Of a stretch of DNA of 6,518 nt, positions 5,193 to 6,518 are shown in pieces. The DNA comes from Thermoanaerobaculia bacterium (GTDB taxonomy: Bacteria; Acidobacteriota; Thermoanaerobaculia; Multivoradales; UBA5704). The DNA lies in assembly GCA_025937035.1 (NCBI GenBank), contig JAICSG010000238.1, positions 1 to 6,518 on the forward strand. The letters run 5' to 3'. A program made the position numbers and the translations under genes. The stretch's first letter is position 1. Every line of letters begins with the position of its first letter. The notes beneath the pieces are model-generated. The model searched no databases. It was given only the letters and a program-made list of their open reading frames with translations, and was not told the DNA's origin.

Positions 5193-5222
5193 TTGATTTC
5201 GGGCCCGTATGATGAATATAGT
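5193..5222 (+). promoter_or_regulatory. Predicted promoter of the AraC-family gene
   Basis: TTGATT (5193-5198, 4 of 6 to consensus) and TATAGT (5217-5222, 5 of 6) are separated by 18 bases. The -10 ends 5 bases before ATG 5228, so the transcript should start at or within the start codon. Together with the missing Shine-Dalgarno this points to a leaderless mRNA. If the transcript starts inside the ATG, a later start codon would have to be used. Confidence 0.5.
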
Positions 5223-5229
5223 GCATCAT
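5209..5229. promoter_or_regulatory. 21-bp dyad over -10 and start codon of the AraC-family gene
   Basis: ATGATG (5209-5214) and CATCAT (5224-5229) are perfect 6-bp arms around AATATAGTG. The -10 box lies in the centre and the right arm includes the AT of the start codon. A protein bound here would block RNA polymerase, so a repressor or autoregulatory site is the natural reading (inference). Confidence 0.45.
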
Positions 5230-6178
5230 GACATTTTCTCCCGGCCCCCCAAACCAACCTGTGGGCGCCCCTGGCACGACCGGAGATCTCCCCGGCTCGA
5301 CCGTCGACTGGCTCTACCAAAGCCCCCGTCTCGGCGTCGCCCTCTGGGACTGCGCCGCCGGCCAGCGGGGCCTGTCCGAGGAGCGCCGTCCGTTCTGGCA
5401 CGTCGTCAGCTTCGTACACTCGGGCGCCTTCGTCCTTCACGCCAAGGGCCAGCCCACGGTGATGGACGCCACCTCTGTCCTATTGCACAATCCCGGAGAT
5501 TCCTTTCGCTCCGAGCACCCCTTCGGCCACCGCGATCGCGGGAGCTTCATCGGCCTCCACCAGGAGGCTCTGCTCGAGCTGTTGGCCGAGCACGATCCGG
5601 AGGCGTTGACGCGTCCGCGGGCCCTGCTTCCACATCCCTACGTCCACGGCCTGTTCAGCGTCTACCTGCTCCAACGCCTGCTCGTGCGCCGGCTGCAGTC
5701 CTGGCCGTCTTCGGATCTCCTGGGGATCGAGGAGACCGTCCTCAGGGTGCTGGCCGGGGTCGTCAAGGGGGCCCGCCAGGGGCAAGGGGGAACCACCGCC
5801 CGCCGCGATCCCTCCCGGGCCCGCCGCTGCTATACCGAGGACGTCAAGGCCCTGTTGCAGGAGCGGTTCCGCGAGCGGCTGCAACTGGAGGACATCGCCC
5901 GGTCGCTCCACGTCTCCACCTGCCATCTCTGCCGGACCTTCCAGGAGCAGACCGGCGTGCCGATCCACCGCTACCTGAACCGGCTGCGCCTGCGGGAGGC
6001 GATGGAGCTGATGACCGAGCGCGAGGTCGACCTCAGCGACCTGGCGCTGGGGCTCGGCTTTTCGAGCCACAGCCACTTCACGGCGGCCTTCCGGAAGGAG
6101 CTGGGCATCCCGCCGCGTGGCTTGCGGAAGCTGAAGACGGCCCGCATCGCCGAGATGGCGGGGGCGCTCGACTTGTAG
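5228..6178 (+). CDS. AraC-family transcriptional regulator
   Basis: The 316-residue protein has the two-part AraC layout. The N-terminal sensor part (about 25-130) looks like a cupin-type AraC ligand domain: 'FWHVVSFVHSGAFVLHAKGQPTVMDATSVLLHNPGDSFRSEHPFG' has the pattern of a beta-barrel with 'PGD' turns. Its ligand cannot be read. A helical linker (about 145-182) may be for dimer contacts. The C-terminal DNA-binding domain (about 200-303) carries two helix-turn-helices: 'LEDIARSLHVSTCHLCRTFQEQTGVPIHRYLNRLRLREAMELM' and 'DLSDLALGLGFSSHSHFTAAFRKELGIPPRGLRKL'. The latter matches the AraC/XylS signature, with the conserved GF-S-SHFTAAF-K--G--P segment. It lies divergent to the TPR gene across a regulatory gap. 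ATG 5228 is the first possible start, since an in-frame TAG lies at 5219-5221. It lacks a Shine-Dalgarno and lies 5 bases after its -10. Target genes are unknown; neighbours and itself are candidates. Confidence 0.92.
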   Translation: MTFSPGPPNQPVGAPGTTGDLPGSTVDWLYQSPRLGVALWDCAAGQRGLSEERRPFWHVVSFVHSGAFVLHAKGQPTVMDATSVLLHNPGDSFRSEHPFGHRDRGSFIGLHQEALLELLAEHDPEALTRPRALLPHPYVHGLFSVYLLQRLLVRRLQSWPSSDLLGIEETVLRVLAGVVKGARQGQGGTTARRDPSRARRCYTEDVKALLQERFRERLQLEDIARSLHVSTCHLCRTFQEQTGVPIHRYLNRLRLREAMELMTEREVDLSDLALGLGFSSHSHFTAAFRKELGIPPRGLRKLKTARIAEMAGALDL

Positions 6179-6214
6179 CGGGAGGTGCTATCTTCCGAGG
6201 GCACGGCGACTCCG

Positions 6215-6518
6215 ATGCCTCCCACCTGCTACCAGAAAGCCCTCCAACTCCTCGCCACCCGGGCCCACTTCCGGCGCGAGCTGGAGATGAAGCTCGCGCA
6301 GCGCGGGTATCCCCCGGAGGAAATCGCCGCGGCCCTCGACCGGTTGACGGAGCAGAAGTATCTCGACGACCGCGCCACGGCGCGGGTGTTCGTGGAAAGC
6401 CGGCAGGAGCGGACGAGCGAGGGGCGGGCGCGGCTGCGGTCGGAGCTCCTCAAGCGGGGGGCGCCCGAGGAGGCGATCGACGCCGCCCTCGCCGAGCTCA
6501 CCCCGGAGGACGACCTCC
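6215..6518 (+). CDS. recX: Regulatory protein RecX, N-terminal part (3' truncated by window)
   Basis: The frame from ATG 6215 stays open to the window end, giving 101 residues. They match RecX, a small all-helical protein that binds the RecA filament and modulates recombination and the SOS response. Seen in order: 'ALQLLATRAHFRRELEMKLAQRGYPPEEIAAALDRL' (9-44), the first three-helix repeat, with the family's 'A-x-x-L-L-x-x-R-x-x-S/F-x-x-E-L' pattern; 'YLDDRATARVFVESR' (49-63), equal to the family's 'Y-L-D-D-x-x-F-A-x-x-[WF]-x-x-x-R'; and 'EGRARLRSELLKRGAPEEAIDAAL' (69-92), the second repeat with G-x-x-R-L-x-x-E-L. The start lies 36 bases after the AraC-family stop. A weak GAGGG (6197-6201) stands 13 bases upstream and a TATCTT (6189-6194) could be a -10. 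A GTG at 6185 in the same frame is possible but would overlap its own Shine-Dalgarno. recA is not in the visible part. Confidence 0.88.
   Translation, partial: MPPTCYQKALQLLATRAHFRRELEMKLAQRGYPPEEIAAALDRLTEQKYLDDRATARVFVESRQERTSEGRARLRSELLKRGAPEEAIDAALAELTPEDDL

Noticed and set aside
6229..6501. Minus-strand frame at the right end
   Set aside because: It is antisense to recX, whose RecX motifs are clear in the plus frame running off the window; its Ser/Arg-rich product looks like a shadow.

Overview
The window is GC-rich, gene-dense bacterial chromosome with mostly housekeeping content: seven genes, two of them cut by the window ends. No rRNA or tRNA gene, insertion sequence or CRISPR array was seen. 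The codon bias (G/C at third positions) fits a high-GC genome. The lineage is best guessed as Acidobacteriota, Thermoanaerobaculia-like. That inference rests on the short HTH protein with a 'VRHVL' core, the protein with an N-terminal His/Cys motif followed by TPR helices, and the TCCAAAA heptamer array; all three recall that group from memory and were not checked by search.

Left part (1-3309, all + strand): the C-terminal third of a PrmA-type ribosomal protein L11 methyltransferase is followed after 11 bases by rsmE (16S rRNA m3U1498 methyltransferase), a translation-modification pair. RsmE ends in a tail encoded by a tandem TCCAAAA heptamer array. A good sigma-70-like promoter begins inside the rsmE stop codon and appears to drive ilvE (branched-chain aminotransferase, GTG start, near-ideal Shine-Dalgarno). 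A PilT-family type IV pilus ATPase follows 33 bases later, also from a GTG with a strong Shine-Dalgarno.

Middle part (3310-5227): a small HTH protein gene (+) lies convergent to a His/Cys-plus-TPR protein gene (-). Their stop codons overlap in the tetranucleotide CTAA, leaving no room for a terminator. The HTH gene has a TATAGT box 7 bases before its ATG, no Shine-Dalgarno, and a perfect 7-bp inverted repeat touching the box, so it looks leaderless and operator-controlled. The TPR gene starts from TTG and has a perfect extended -10 (TGTTATAAT) on its own strand.

Right part (5035-6518): a 193-base AT-rich divergent regulatory region separates the TPR gene from an AraC-family regulator (+). 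That region holds three TAGAT/ATCTA half-sites, a TTGATT-18-TATAGT promoter and a 21-bp dyad centred on the -10 and overlapping the AraC start codon. The window ends in the first 101 residues of recX, the RecA modulator.

The least ordinary part is 3310-5230: two regulator genes with apparently leaderless, dyad-covered promoters flanking a TPR scaffold or sensor-like protein. A common circuit is inference only.
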